Source: Planctomycetaceae bacterium
Lineage (GTDB): Bacteria; Planctomycetota; Planctomycetia; Pirellulales; Pirellulaceae
Reading direction: 5' to 3'
DNA: 64,000 nucleotides
Assembly: GCA_020638995.1 (NCBI GenBank)
Contig: JACKHM010000001.1
Coordinates: 3,658,001-3,722,000, forward strand
Shown here: piece by piece, positions 16,911 to 25,966 of the stretch
Layout of the letters: each line of letters starts with the position of its first letter
Position numbering within the stretch: the first letter of the stretch is position 1
Notes under the pieces: generated by a model
The model's input: only the letters and a program-made list of their open reading frames with translations
The model's database searches: none
What the model was told of the DNA's origin: nothing
Position numbers and translations under genes: made by a program

Positions 16911-19900
16911 CTACTCCGCCACCCGACGATTCGGATCCGACGTCGGTACAATCACGCCGCCGTCCCATTCGATGCGGCAGTTGGGCATAGCTTTGCTCAG
17001 AGCGGTGACGCCTGCTTCGGTGACTTTGCCGCCGTGGATCGTCAAAGTGGTCAGGTTGCTCAGACGAGCAAGTTCTGCGAGCGATGAATCGGTGATGGCC
17101 GGAACCTCAAGATACAAGTAGTCCAGTGCGGATAGTTTCGCGAGGTGTGCCACCCCCGCGTCAGTGAGCGATGTATCGACACCTTGTCGTATCGATAAAG
17201 TCTTGAGCATTGGGATCTTCGCCAGGCTCGTTAATCCATCGTTAGTGATCTGCGCTGACGGATGCAGCCAGAGTGCAGTAAGGGAAGGATGTTGTTCGAG
17301 ATGAACCATCCCCGCATCCGTCAATTGTGGCCCGCCGATTTCAAGCATCTCGAGTGCCTTCATCCCGGCCAGCAGTTCAACAGATCGATCGGTCGTGATG
17401 TCATAGACACTGATGGATCGCAGTTTCAGCAATCGGGCAAGTTTTTCGAGGCCGGCGTCGGTTATCTTTGTGCCATGGATTGATAGCTTGGTAAGCGAAG
17501 CCATTTTCGAAAGATGCTCTGCGGCCTTGTCCGTAATCGCTGTTCTTGCCAATACCACATCCACGAGACGTGGAAGTCGCATGAGGTGCTCGACACCCGT
17601 GTCCGTAATCTGCGTGCCGTCCAGGTCAAGATTCGTCAGATGTCGGAATTCAGCCAGTCGGGCGGCTCCCTTGTCAGTGATCTGCACCCCGCCAAGCTGC
17701 AGAGTTACCAGCGTTTCCTTGCTCGCGATCAGCGAATCCAACACTGCATCCGTGAGTCCGGTATTCGCGTTCAGCGACACAAGAGTGAGCGTGTCAATCT
17801 CCTGCAGGACCCGCAGCTCCTCATCATTCAGGTCGCTCTCGACGGAGGCCAGGTAAACGTCACGGAGTTGAAAGTCTCCGTCTGGAAGATCTTCCAGACG
17901 CGTTGGCCTGCCGCCCGGCCTCACGTCGACGATTCCACCGCGCCTCAGTACCCACTCCGCCGCGCGACGGTCAGCAGTTTTCACCGGTCCGATCACCCCG
18001 CCGTCCCATTCGATGCGGCAGTTGGGCAGGGCTTTGCTCAGCGCGGTGACACCGGCTTCGGTGACTTTGGTTTCTGCGATAAGAACGGCCTGCAGACTCT
18101 TAATCTTCGATAACAGTTCAAGGGTCGAATCTGAGGTCGAAGTCTTGTTGAGCACGATCCGTTGTAGCGGAAGACCAACGAGATGCGAGATCCCACTGTT
18201 CGTCACGTTTGTGCTGCGGAGATCGAGAGTCACGAGCTTTTGTAACTTCGTGAGGCTCAGCAAGGTTTTGTCGCCGATTTCAGTGCCGTTCAAGTACAAG
18301 TCTGTCAGGCTCGGCAAGTGTGAAAGTTGTGTCCCGCCTTCATCTGTAATGCTGGTGTCTGTAAGGGACAGAGTTGCGAGTTGCTCAAGCGTCGCGAGTT
18401 GCATGAGCCCTTGGTCGGTAATTCCAGTTCCCCAGAGAGATAGAACTTTTAGCTGTTTGATGGAGGCCATCGTCCCAACGCCTTCGTCGCTGATCTGAGA
18501 CTGTAGAGTGAGATTCAGGTTTGTAAGAGACTTGAGACTTATCAGATTTGTCAACTCGTGATCGGTGACTGTTCCTTCTCCGTTTGGGTGCAGATTGATC
18601 GCCAACACCTCAAATGCTTCGTTTGTGATATCCTCCACGCTGTGGATTGCGCCATGATTCTGTGTGTGTACGTAACCACCACGAGACAAAACCCACTCGG
18701 CCGCACGGCGGTCCGCACTCTTCGTCGGCTCGATCACGCCGCCGTCCCATTCGATGCGGCAGTTGGGCAGGGCTTGGCTCAGCGCGGTGACGCCAGCTTC
18801 GGTGACAGAGGTTTTCTGAACGATGAGAGTGGTTAGATTGCGGAGCACACGCAGGTGGGAAAGCCCTGAATCCGTAATCCTCTCACAGTGGCTGATGTCC
18901 AGGTATTCGAGGCTGGGCAGCTTGGCGATATGCTTGAGCCCGACATCAGTGACCGCTGTTCCACCGACATTGAGTTCAGTCAATTTCGTAAACTCGACTG
19001 AGCGAGCGATGCCTGCATCGGTGATGTTTGATCTGTGCAAATGGAGTCTGGTCAGAGATTCGCGAGACGAGCTAATCGCCTCGATTAGAGAATCACCAAA
19101 CGTGTGAAAGTTCAATAGCACGTATTCGAGCGCGGCACAGCCTTCAAAAGCTGCGGCATCCGATTGCTTGGAATCATCGCTGGCGAATAGTTCAACTCGC
19201 GTGACATGAAACCGCTCATTAGGCAACTCTTCGATGCTTTCAGCCCAAAACACCTTTTCTTTCGTTGCCAAAGCAATTTGGACACGACCTTTCTTGTTGG
19301 TGAGAACCCAGTTGCCCAAGTGACGATTCGGGTCCGTGGTCGGTTCAATCACGCCGCCGTCCCATTCGATGCGGCAGTTGGGCAGGGCTTTGCTCAGCGC
19401 GGTGACGCCGGCTGCGGTGACTTTGGTCTGTTTGACGTCGAGTTGCTGTAGGTGAAGGAGCTTGTGCAGATGCAGCAAACCAGCGTCAGTTACGTTGGTT
19501 AACTCGATAGCTAACTGTTCCAGCGGCATCGTGGCGACATGGACGAGGCATTCGTCGGTGGCGCCCGTGTTTTGAAGATCGAGCCGCTTAACCGAAGCAA
19601 TCTTTGAAATATGGCGAATCGCTTCGACACCTCGTGAGTTGTTGCTCAATGTAAGTTCCCACCCGTGGATCGCCTGAAGTGATAGCAATGCCTCGTCAGG
19701 CACTCCCAGACGCACGAAGTTCTCCGCGTCGAATTTTCGAATGCTGCTAAGAATACGTGTTCCATTGGTTGGTTCGGAAAGCGTCAGAGCATACACGCTT
19801 GTACTGCGAAGCAGCTCTCCGAATCGTTGTGCGTGCTCGACCGGAATCCAGTCTCGCCCACCGATCTCACGAACGAAGAAATCGTCGTCAGGCAGCTTCT

Positions 19901-22900
19901 TCTCGCGTGGCCACCATCCTGCGTAGCGCCGACCGTTGTCGCCTATGATCATAAGCGCCAACTGACCGCCATGCTCCAACACGAACTCAGCCAGTTCCCG
20001 ATGCTGGGCCGGGGTGTTGTACGGCTCGACAGACAGCGATTGTCCGATGCGTGTTTCAAACTCGCTGGGCTTGAGCAGGTCGAGCGAGCCGTCTTCGTTT
20101 TCGACGATGACGACGAGTTTGTCTTCGACCAGGTATCGGTCGCCGTGGATGATCTGTCCGGCGGCGTTGAAGGAGACGCTTTCGTTTTCGCCGAGGATCG
20201 TCATCGACAAGACGGGTTCCTGCTTTTCGACGTCCCAGATGGTGGGCTCGTCCCAGTTTCCTAGTGTCAGTAGATACCGGCTGTCGCGACTCCAGGCGGC
20301 GAATAGACCGCTTGAGAGGGAGTGTTTGAGCTTCAGCTCTGGACCAGGTTTTCCAAACGAGTCATAGATCAGCGTGCCGCCCCCATTAATGTTTGCGGCG
20401 GTCGCGGCCAACCATTTTCCATTCGGGCTCCAGGTCACCTGGGGAAGATTAGCCAATGGAGAATCCCAAGCCGGTCCCGGCTTGCCAGCCGGCGTTACCA
20501 ATTGGATACGACCATTGCCGCCAAGTGCAATCCAACCGCTACTGGGGTGCCACGCCACGCTATACACATCACCTGGCAGCCCCGTGTCAAACTCCCGAAC
20601 AAGCCCTCCCGTGGGCTCGTGGATCGAAACTTTCCGGCCACATCCAAAGACGATTTGAAGGTCATCCGGAGACCAACTCAGCGTTCGCGCAGCTTGCCCC
20701 AGCGTGATCGTGGTGGCTTTCGTTCCGTCAGCATTCCACACTTCAGCCGTTTCGCTTCCACCGACTACTGCGAACTGTGTTCCGGCGTGATTCCACTGGA
20801 TGACCGCGCTGCTCTTAAAGCTGAATTCGGCAACTTTGCGGGGCTCCTTTTCACCCGGCTTCGCAAGGTACACGGCCTCCCCGTTGGAAAATGCAATCAA
20901 CGAGCCGTCGGGCGACCAGGATGCGGAGATGTTGCCGGGTATGTAGCCAGTTTGCTTCATGTCCCCATCGGGAAAGGCACATTGCCATTGCCTTTGGTGG
21001 TAGCTGCCGAGCACAAACTGTGTGCCGTCGGGCGAGAAGTCGCCGGAGACGCAGCGGCTGACAAAGCCCTGCTTCTTCACTTTGACCCTGTCATTCAAGT
21101 CGAGGCGAATCAGTTCCTGTAATGCATCGCCACTCCGGATGCAAAACAGCGATTGACCATCGGGCATCCACGCGGCATCACGAACCCCGCGGTGGTCGCC
21201 TCGCTGCAAGGTCAGTTCCCGTTCGAGGTCGCCTCCAGCAGTCCAAACACGCGGAAAGACATGCTGAAGCGTGACGAATCGCGTTCCCTCGGGATTCCAG
21301 ACGACATGATGCGAAAGCGGATAAGGCTTGCCCTCGACCGGCAAGACACGCAGTTTTTCTCCGTCGCGGGAATAGAGCGTCGGGAGCCCCTTTTCGCCAG
21401 ATGCCACCAGTGTTTGACTGTCGGGGCACCAGCCTACGCATTGCCCCCATCCGTTCTCCTCCGCGACTTTGTTCTCGAACAGCTTTGTTCCGTCTGCGTT
21501 CCAAATCCGAAGCACGCCATCGAAGGCGATTGTTGCCAGCCGGTGGCCATCAGCACTCCAGTCGAGATCGCGTATGTCGTCGGTGTTGCCGTGGTCCAGA
21601 GCCAAGGCCTCGTTGCCAGTTTCTGCGTTCCAGATGATTAAACCATCGCCATGACTTACCGCGATGCGATGGCCGTCAGGATGCCAGTCAACCCTCCAGC
21701 ACTCCCGCCACATACGAGAGCTCTTCATGATGGACAAAGTCTGGCCTTCCGTATTCCAGATACGAACCGTTGAGTCGTACCCGCACGACGCCAAACGACT
21801 GCCATCCGGCGACCAGGCAACGTCGCTCACAATGTGTGTGTGCCCACTGAGAATCCGCACGAGTTCCAATGTTTCTGCGTTGTAAAGGCGCACCATCCCC
21901 GAATTGTCACCCACGGCGGCTAGTTTGCCGTCAGGACTGACATCGACGCAGTTCAGTGTGGATCGCGGGTAGCGTGTTGCAATCTGCCAGCGTTTGATTC
22001 CTTCGAACTTCGCCGGTCGCGGGATCAGACCGGGCAAGACATTCTCTTCAGGGCCGGGTTGCCACCGCGCGTAGGCTGGGTCGCGACCCAGCCTACCGGA
22101 CGGTGCGGATGCCACTTGCTGCACGCGAGTAATCTCGACCAGCACGTCTTTGCCGCGTGTTAGCTTGAACTGTTCGTTGGTGATCGAGACGCCATCCGGC
22201 TTGCCTCCTTTGATTTCGATTTCATACTCGCCCGAGAAGTACGACGTCGCACCGTCACGCTGCCGGACCTCAAATCCGTCGACGACTTCGCCGTTACGCT
22301 TGACCGTGACTTCAATGTCCGGGTCGTGCGAAACGACTTTGATCGTGCCTTTGTCGGTCTGGATCGCGATCACCGTCAAGGCGACGATCAGTGCCGCCAT
22401 ACCGGCGAGCGTGGCCAGGAATTTGGTTGTACGTTTGCGGGCCACTGGCTCTGCCAGTGCCGTGCCGGGTTGCCCGCCACTCAAGAGAGCACTGGTCGAA
22501 CCAGTAGCACCCATTTCGTCGGTGGCACGCACTTCGCGAGCAGGTTCATAGCTGACCGTTGGCTCGAATCGTTTCGGATCCGCCTGATCAGCTTGCGTGG
22601 ATGTCGTGTCGGTCATGGGGCTCGTCAGATACTGCTGCGTGCTGCCGATCGATGGTTTCGCTGGCTCGTCGTTCGCAGTCCGGTGCTGCTCGAAGCTGGC
22701 GACAAGAGCCGGCAAGTCGCATCCTTCAGCAAATGGCTCCAGCGCTTCGGCAACTTGCTCCGGCGACGCAAAACGCTCGTCCGCGTCTTTGGCGAGCATC
22801 TTCTTCACGATCGCGGCTAGTTCCTCCGATACTTCGTCGCGATGTTCCCGAATCGACGGGACGGGCTGTGTCGCCAACGCGTTCAACTTCTTGATCATCG

Positions 22901-23831
22901 TGTCGAGTCGCTCGTTGGCATAGGGCGCACGATTGCACAGCAGCTTGAACAGAGTGGCCCCCAAGCCGTAAATGTCCGCGCGGATATCGACTTCGTGGCT
23001 GTCGCCGGTTTGCTCGGGAGCCATGTAGTCGATGGTGCCCATCATCTGGCCTGCAGATGTCAGCTCGCCGTGATGGCCGTTGTGCAATCGGGCCAACCCC
23101 AGATCAAGGATTTTTAATTGACCTTGCTGGGTGACCATCAGGTTAGAGGGTTTGATATCGCGATGCACCAGACCGTGTTCAAAGGCGTGCTGCAAGCCAA
23201 TGGCGGCTTGTCGCAAGAGTTCGCAAGCATCCGCGATCGGCAACGGACCGACTCGATGTACTAGCTCTGAAAGATCGACGCCATCGACGTACTCCATCAC
23301 CAGGTAGTGCGTCCCTTCGTGTTCTCCCGCATCATGTGCACCAACGATGTTCCGGTGTGACAGCCGCCCGACGGCTTTCATCTCGCGGCGGAATCGATTG
23401 ACCGCCTGTCCATCTTTCATCCGCTCGGAGGGAAGCACCTTGAGGGCCACGATCTTTTCCAATTGCAGATGCAGTGCCTTGTAAACCGTTCCCATCCCGC
23501 CTTGGCCGAGCTTGGCCTGCAATTGGTAGTCACGTATCGTGCCGAGTTCGTCAGCACTGGGGGACGTTTCCCGGCGAGAGACCGCGGAAGGCTCGTGGCC
23601 GATCGCCGCCACCACGGCGAGCAGGTTTTGGCAGTCTGATTCCTGCTCGTATTGAGTCTTTTCGCGGGGGCCTCGCAATGTTCGAATCACGTCGTTGGAC
23701 GCGGTCTCCAACTCCTGCATTGTCTCTTCGCACGAGCGGCATTGCTCCACGTGGTCGGCAACGCCTTCCGCCTGATCTTCCGCGAGCGTCCCGAAAATGA
23801 GGCCGGCTAGATCGTCGCGAGTAGGATGCAT
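16911..23831 (-). CDS. Giant Ser/Thr kinase-WD40-LRR protein, 3' truncated
   Basis: 2306 residues from ATG 23831, which has a GGAG site seven bases upstream; a longer frame to 23888 lacks one. Order of parts: a short zinc-finger-like segment (HVEQCRSC, residues about 27-34) as in anti-sigma factors; a Hanks-type kinase domain at about 100-370 with GQGGMGTVY, HRDIKPSN (223-230) and DLG in place of DFG; a membrane helix at about 472-491; a WD40 propeller region from about 600 to 1190; then four long LRR blocks to the end. The blocks share a near-identical 77-base DNA repeat. Likely a membrane sensor kinase with external scaffolding repeats. An ECF sigma gene lies 182 bases upstream, the pairing seen for planctomycete ECF/kinase modules. 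The end is a nonsense codon within an LRR block (see the tail pseudogene), so the protein is probably shortened but may still function. Confidence 0.85.
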   Translation of the reverse strand: MHPTRDDLAGLIFGTLAEDQAEGVADHVEQCRSCEETMQELETASNDVIRTLRGPREKTQYEQESDCQNLLAVVAAIGHEPSAVSRRETSPSADELGTIRDYQLQAKLGQGGMGTVYKALHLQLEKIVALKVLPSERMKDGQAVNRFRREMKAVGRLSHRNIVGAHDAGEHEGTHYLVMEYVDGVDLSELVHRVGPLPIADACELLRQAAIGLQHAFEHGLVHRDIKPSNLMVTQQGQLKILDLGLARLHNGHHGELTSAGQMMGTIDYMAPEQTGDSHEVDIRADIYGLGATLFKLLCNRAPYANERLDTMIKKLNALATQPVPSIREHRDEVSEELAAIVKKMLAKDADERFASPEQVAEALEPFAEGCDLPALVASFEQHRTANDEPAKPSIGSTQQYLTSPMTDTTSTQADQADPKRFEPTVSYEPAREVRATDEMGATGSTSALLSGGQPGTALAEPVARKRTTKFLATLAGMAALIVALTVIAIQTDKGTIKVVSHDPDIEVTVKRNGEVVDGFEVRQRDGATSYFSGEYEIEIKGGKPDGVSITNEQFKLTRGKDVLVEITRVQQVASAPSGRLGRDPAYARWQPGPEENVLPGLIPRPAKFEGIKRWQIATRYPRSTLNCVDVSPDGKLAAVGDNSGMVRLYNAETLELVRILSGHTHIVSDVAWSPDGSRLASCGYDSTVRIWNTEGQTLSIMKSSRMWRECWRVDWHPDGHRIAVSHGDGLIIWNAETGNEALALDHGNTDDIRDLDWSADGHRLATIAFDGVLRIWNADGTKLFENKVAEENGWGQCVGWCPDSQTLVASGEKGLPTLYSRDGEKLRVLPVEGKPYPLSHHVVWNPEGTRFVTLQHVFPRVWTAGGDLERELTLQRGDHRGVRDAAWMPDGQSLFCIRSGDALQELIRLDLNDRVKVKKQGFVSRCVSGDFSPDGTQFVLGSYHQRQWQCAFPDGDMKQTGYIPGNISASWSPDGSLIAFSNGEAVYLAKPGEKEPRKVAEFSFKSSAVIQWNHAGTQFAVVGGSETAEVWNADGTKATTITLGQAARTLSWSPDDLQIVFGCGRKVSIHEPTGGLVREFDTGLPGDVYSVAWHPSSGWIALGGNGRIQLVTPAGKPGPAWDSPLANLPQVTWSPNGKWLAATAANINGGGTLIYDSFGKPGPELKLKHSLSSGLFAAWSRDSRYLLTLGNWDEPTIWDVEKQEPVLSMTILGENESVSFNAAGQIIHGDRYLVEDKLVVIVENEDGSLDLLKPSEFETRIGQSLSVEPYNTPAQHRELAEFVLEHGGQLALMIIGDNGRRYAGWWPREKKLPDDDFFVREIGGRDWIPVEHAQRFGELLRSTSVYALTLSEPTNGTRILSSIRKFDAENFVRLGVPDEALLSLQAIHGWELTLSNNSRGVEAIRHISKIASVKRLDLQNTGATDECLVHVATMPLEQLAIELTNVTDAGLLHLHKLLHLQQLDVKQTKVTAAGVTALSKALPNCRIEWDGGVIEPTTDPNRHLGNWVLTNKKGRVQIALATKEKVFWAESIEELPNERFHVTRVELFASDDSKQSDAAAFEGCAALEYVLLNFHTFGDSLIEAISSSRESLTRLHLHRSNITDAGIARSVEFTKLTELNVGGTAVTDVGLKHIAKLPSLEYLDISHCERITDSGLSHLRVLRNLTTLIVQKTSVTEAGVTALSQALPNCRIEWDGGVIEPTKSADRRAAEWVLSRGGYVHTQNHGAIHSVEDITNEAFEVLAINLHPNGEGTVTDHELTNLISLKSLTNLNLTLQSQISDEGVGTMASIKQLKVLSLWGTGITDQGLMQLATLEQLATLSLTDTSITDEGGTQLSHLPSLTDLYLNGTEIGDKTLLSLTKLQKLVTLDLRSTNVTNSGISHLVGLPLQRIVLNKTSTSDSTLELLSKIKSLQAVLIAETKVTEAGVTALSKALPNCRIEWDGGVIGPVKTADRRAAEWVLRRGGIVDVRPGGRPTRLEDLPDGDFQLRDVYLASVESDLNDEELRVLQEIDTLTLVSLNANTGLTDAVLDSLIASKETLVTLQLGGVQITDKGAARLAEFRHLTNLDLDGTQITDTGVEHLMRLPRLVDVVLARTAITDKAAEHLSKMASLTKLSIHGTKITDAGLEKLARLLKLRSISVYDITTDRSVELLAGMKALEMLEIGGPQLTDAGMVHLEQHPSLTALWLHPSAQITNDGLTSLAKIPMLKTLSIRQGVDTSLTDAGVAHLAKLSALDYLYLEVPAITDSSLAELARLSNLTTLTIHGGKVTEAGVTALSKAMPNCRIEWDGGVIVPTSDPNRRVAE
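16951..17027 (-). repeat. LRR-block DNA repeat, copy A
   Basis: About 77 bases nearly identical to three other sites in the same gene. They encode VTEAGVTALSKAMPNCRIEW and the following DGGVI. This copy has the most differences (AM for AL, and several base changes), consistent with being next to the decayed tail. Confidence 0.85.
17992..18068 (-). repeat. LRR-block DNA repeat, copy B
   Basis: Second copy of the 77-base repeat encoding VTEAGVTALSKALPNCRIEW plus DGGVI. Base-level identity with copies C and D is very high for a protein repeat, which suggests recent duplication or gene conversion between LRR blocks. Confidence 0.85.
18733..18808 (-). repeat. LRR-block DNA repeat, copy C
   Basis: Third copy of the repeat, encoding VTEAGVTALSQALPNCRIEW (Gln in place of Lys). 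It joins the second and third LRR blocks counted from the kinase side. Confidence 0.85.
19348..19424 (-). repeat. LRR-block DNA repeat, copy D
   Basis: First copy in the direction of transcription, encoding VTAAGVTALSKALPNCRIEW. It marks the end of the first LRR block after the WD40 region. Confidence 0.85.
22071..22096. repeat. 26-base perfect palindrome inside coding sequence
   Basis: The 26 bases are a perfect palindrome: ten-base arms GTAGGCTGGG and CCCAGCCTAC around TCGCGA. It lies in frame within the kinase-WD40-LRR gene and is translated as GRLGRDPAY, between the membrane-proximal linker and the WD40 region. It looks like a REP-type mobile palindrome inserted into a permissive linker. 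Other copies cannot be seen in this window. Confidence 0.8.
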
Positions 23832-24013
23832 CGTAGGCTCCAGGGAGAAAGCAGGGTGTTCGTGGGCGGAAGTAGCAGCGTCTTCCATTGCGGTCTATTA
23901 GTAATTGACCAAAGCGCCACACGACTTTTTTCGGAAATCGGCAAAAATCATCCTGAGTCGTCCACGAGGGAGACGCAAGTTGTTCTCAGGGAACTGGTTA
24001 CTGCGAAGACGGG

Positions 24014-24616
24014 CTAGCAAAGGTCATCCAGTTCCAGCCGCAATCGTCGCATGACACGATACTTCGCTTGGCGCACCGCCTTGCTGGTCATTTGCAGGTC
24101 GGCTGCAATCTCGGCCGTGCGTTGGTCGTCGACCGCCGATCGCCAGAAAGCCTGCCAAGTGGGCGGCTCGAACTCCGCCTGAATGATTTCAAGCGCTCGA
24201 TGCATCAAGCGGGATCGTGGCTCAACCATCTTCAGATCACCCGATTCTTCTTCGGGAACGTCAGCCAGCGACTGCAGCTGCTGATGGCCAACGGTCCCAC
24301 CTTGGGCCTGGGGTGAGTTGGCTTGGCGGCGTGCCAGTTCTCTGAGTTTGTTGCGGGTAATCCCCCACAACCAGCCCCTGAACCCAGCCCCATAATCTTG
24401 CTGAAAATCGACGATCCGCTGCGATACGGTTCGGAAGACTTCTTGTCCCACGTCCGCAGCATCGGTCGATTGTAAGCCGGCTTGCCGCACCCAAGCGTAG
24501 ACCAAGGGTGTATAGATCTGTGTCAGCCTCTGCCAGGCTTCCGGTTCGTGATCGCGAGCCCGTTCGATCAGGCTCGGCGACGTAGAACTGGAAGATTGGG
24601 AGGGTCCGCTGTTCAT
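24014..24616 (-). CDS. ECF sigma-70 family factor
   Basis: 200 residues with the two sigma domains of the ECF family: region 2 with YTPLVYAWVRQAG, DAADVGQEVF and GFRGWLWGITRNKLRELAR (the -10 recognition helix), and region 4 with RTAEIAADLQMTSKAVRQAKYRVMRRL (a helix-turn-helix for -35). Planctomycete ECF groups are commonly encoded next to Ser/Thr kinases with anti-sigma-like N-termini; here the giant kinase follows 182 bases downstream on the same strand and carries an HxxxCxxC element. So the kinase is the likely regulator, by phosphorylation or sequestration. ATG 24616 gives a Ser-rich leader of about 15 residues before the domain. The gene looks intact, unlike the sigma remnant 700 bases upstream. 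Confidence 0.9.
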   Translation of the reverse strand: MNSGPSQSSSSTSPSLIERARDHEPEAWQRLTQIYTPLVYAWVRQAGLQSTDAADVGQEVFRTVSQRIVDFQQDYGAGFRGWLWGITRNKLRELARRQANSPQAQGGTVGHQQLQSLADVPEEESGDLKMVEPRSRLMHRALEIIQAEFEPPTWQAFWRSAVDDQRTAEIAADLQMTSKAVRQAKYRVMRRLRLELDDLC

Positions 24617-24781
24617 GCATGTCGACTTGGGCGATAACCGCGCGAACGAAAGTGGCTTCTAGCGTAACGTCTGTGGCCGGTGGCGGCAACTTTAGCAATC
24701 CCGAATCGCTGGCCTCGTAACTTACTGAAAGTACAGCCAAAAAAGACGATGGTCTTGAGAATAGTTGATCCCGTAAGTCCC

Positions 24782-25190
24782 TTACGCTGCGAAGTTCACC
24801 AGGCGGTGGCCAGTTTTCCGTAGCCTCCACGACCAAAACAGCAGCGCGATAACAAGAAACAAAGCGGCGATCGGATAATTTGCATCGTTTGAAAACAGCT
24901 GGCTCCTGTGTGACTCCCGTGGGTGGATCGCCAACAAATAGCGTTGTTCGCTTTCGGTGCGTGTAGCGAACTACATTCAAGTTCCGAACGGGGCAAACCA
25001 CGGAGACTTGCGAAATGGCAGACCCCAATTGCCAAGCTCGGCAGGACCGATTTTCAATTTGGCAATATGAAACTTTTCGGTGATGGCTTCGCTACTGCGA
25101 CGTTGACCATTGACGTACTGCTCGACGCGGCGGCCAACCGGAGCATAGACCGCAGCAACGTGAAACCACTGAACACTCTTGGAGATATCT
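24782..25190 (-). pseudogene. LamG-type protein remnant plus C-terminal membrane tail
   Basis: No intact gene lies between 24617 and 25302. The minus strand has, in one frame, KSVQWFHVAAVYAPVGRR, VEQYVNGQR, IGPAELGNWGLPFRKSPWF (about 25185-24998), which is the C-terminal part of a LamG/concanavalin-like domain as found in planctomycete FecR-LamG anti-sigma-like proteins. The frame then breaks and resumes as VRNLN. A further open stretch (about 24970-24782) reads YLLAIHPRES, then a membrane helix AALFLVIALLFWSW and the basic tail RLRKTGHRLVNFAA before TAA. The second part may come from another gene. The usual FecR portion is deleted. Confidence 0.65.
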
Positions 25191-25302
25191 CAATACGGCT
25201 CGGTATAGTAAACGCGATGCAGACCCGCCTGCGTCACCATCCGCTGTTCGATTTCACGGAAATGACGAATGTTTTGTGTCTGCTCAACCATTACGGAAAA
25301 CA

Positions 25303-25826
25303 TCAGACAGCCGTCGTCGCAAATCTGCCAATGCGGTTCTCGCCTGCCTCCGTAGCGAGACGCGCAATGGATTCGCCTGGTGAGTAAATGCTCAGGACAA
25401 GGCGCCGTTGATCTTCTTGCAAAGCCCCCAGGCACGATTCAATGGCTTGACGCTCCAACTCTTGTCGATCGAGATGCTCCATCGCCGCCTTCCCCAATTG
25501 TTCGATAACACTATCACGAAACACCAACCGGTCTCTGGACCGATCGCGCTGCCAGCTCAACACCTTATAACGCGCGATGACACAAGCCCAACGAATGAAC
25601 TCGTCGACTGCGGTGTCAGAAGTATTTGGCGCGACGTCAGAAAACTTCTTCCAACACTCGAGCGCCGTTTCTGCATCACGTCGTCGACACCTTCGCGGGA
25701 CGGCACCAACGACCGTACAAACCGGCGGATTTCCTGATCGTGCCGAGTCAGTAAGCTGACGAACTGCCCATACTGCGACTCGCGCGAGGTTTGCGATTTG
25801 GAGGCTGATTGGGGATTTTGATCCAT
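25303..25826 (-). pseudogene. Frameshifted ECF sigma factor remnant
   Basis: Two overlapping minus-strand frames together make an almost complete sigma-70 factor of the Rhodopirellula/Verrucomicrobium type. The first gives FVSLLTRHDQEIRRFVRSL and GVDDVMQ. A one-base loss right after VMQ breaks the frame; the second frame continues as TALECWKKF, DEFIRWACVIARYKVLSWQ, RDRLVF and the region-4 part ESCLGALQEDQRRLVLSIYS, SIARLATEAGENR. The end of the -35 helix is also missing: after ENR the sequence departs (IGRFATTAV then stop). So both a frameshift and a 3' deletion are present. It was probably the partner of the LamG remnant just downstream. Confidence 0.8.
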
Positions 25827-25966
25827 CTTTCCCTCTGCACGATGACGTTTCTACCTTATCATTCCGCAGCCAGAGAGAATTACCGAATTCAGTCTCTATT
25901 TTTCCGAAATTCTGGAATTCGGTGAAGCATCGCCGCTGATTTCGCCAGCACGGGGAAAAAGACGTC

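Noticed and set aside
24261..25028. Long minus-strand open frame of 255 residues upstream of and overlapping the ECF gene
   Set aside because: It overlaps the clear sigma factor gene in another frame, has no domain pattern, and its 5' part covers LamG and membrane-tail remnants that read sensibly in other frames.
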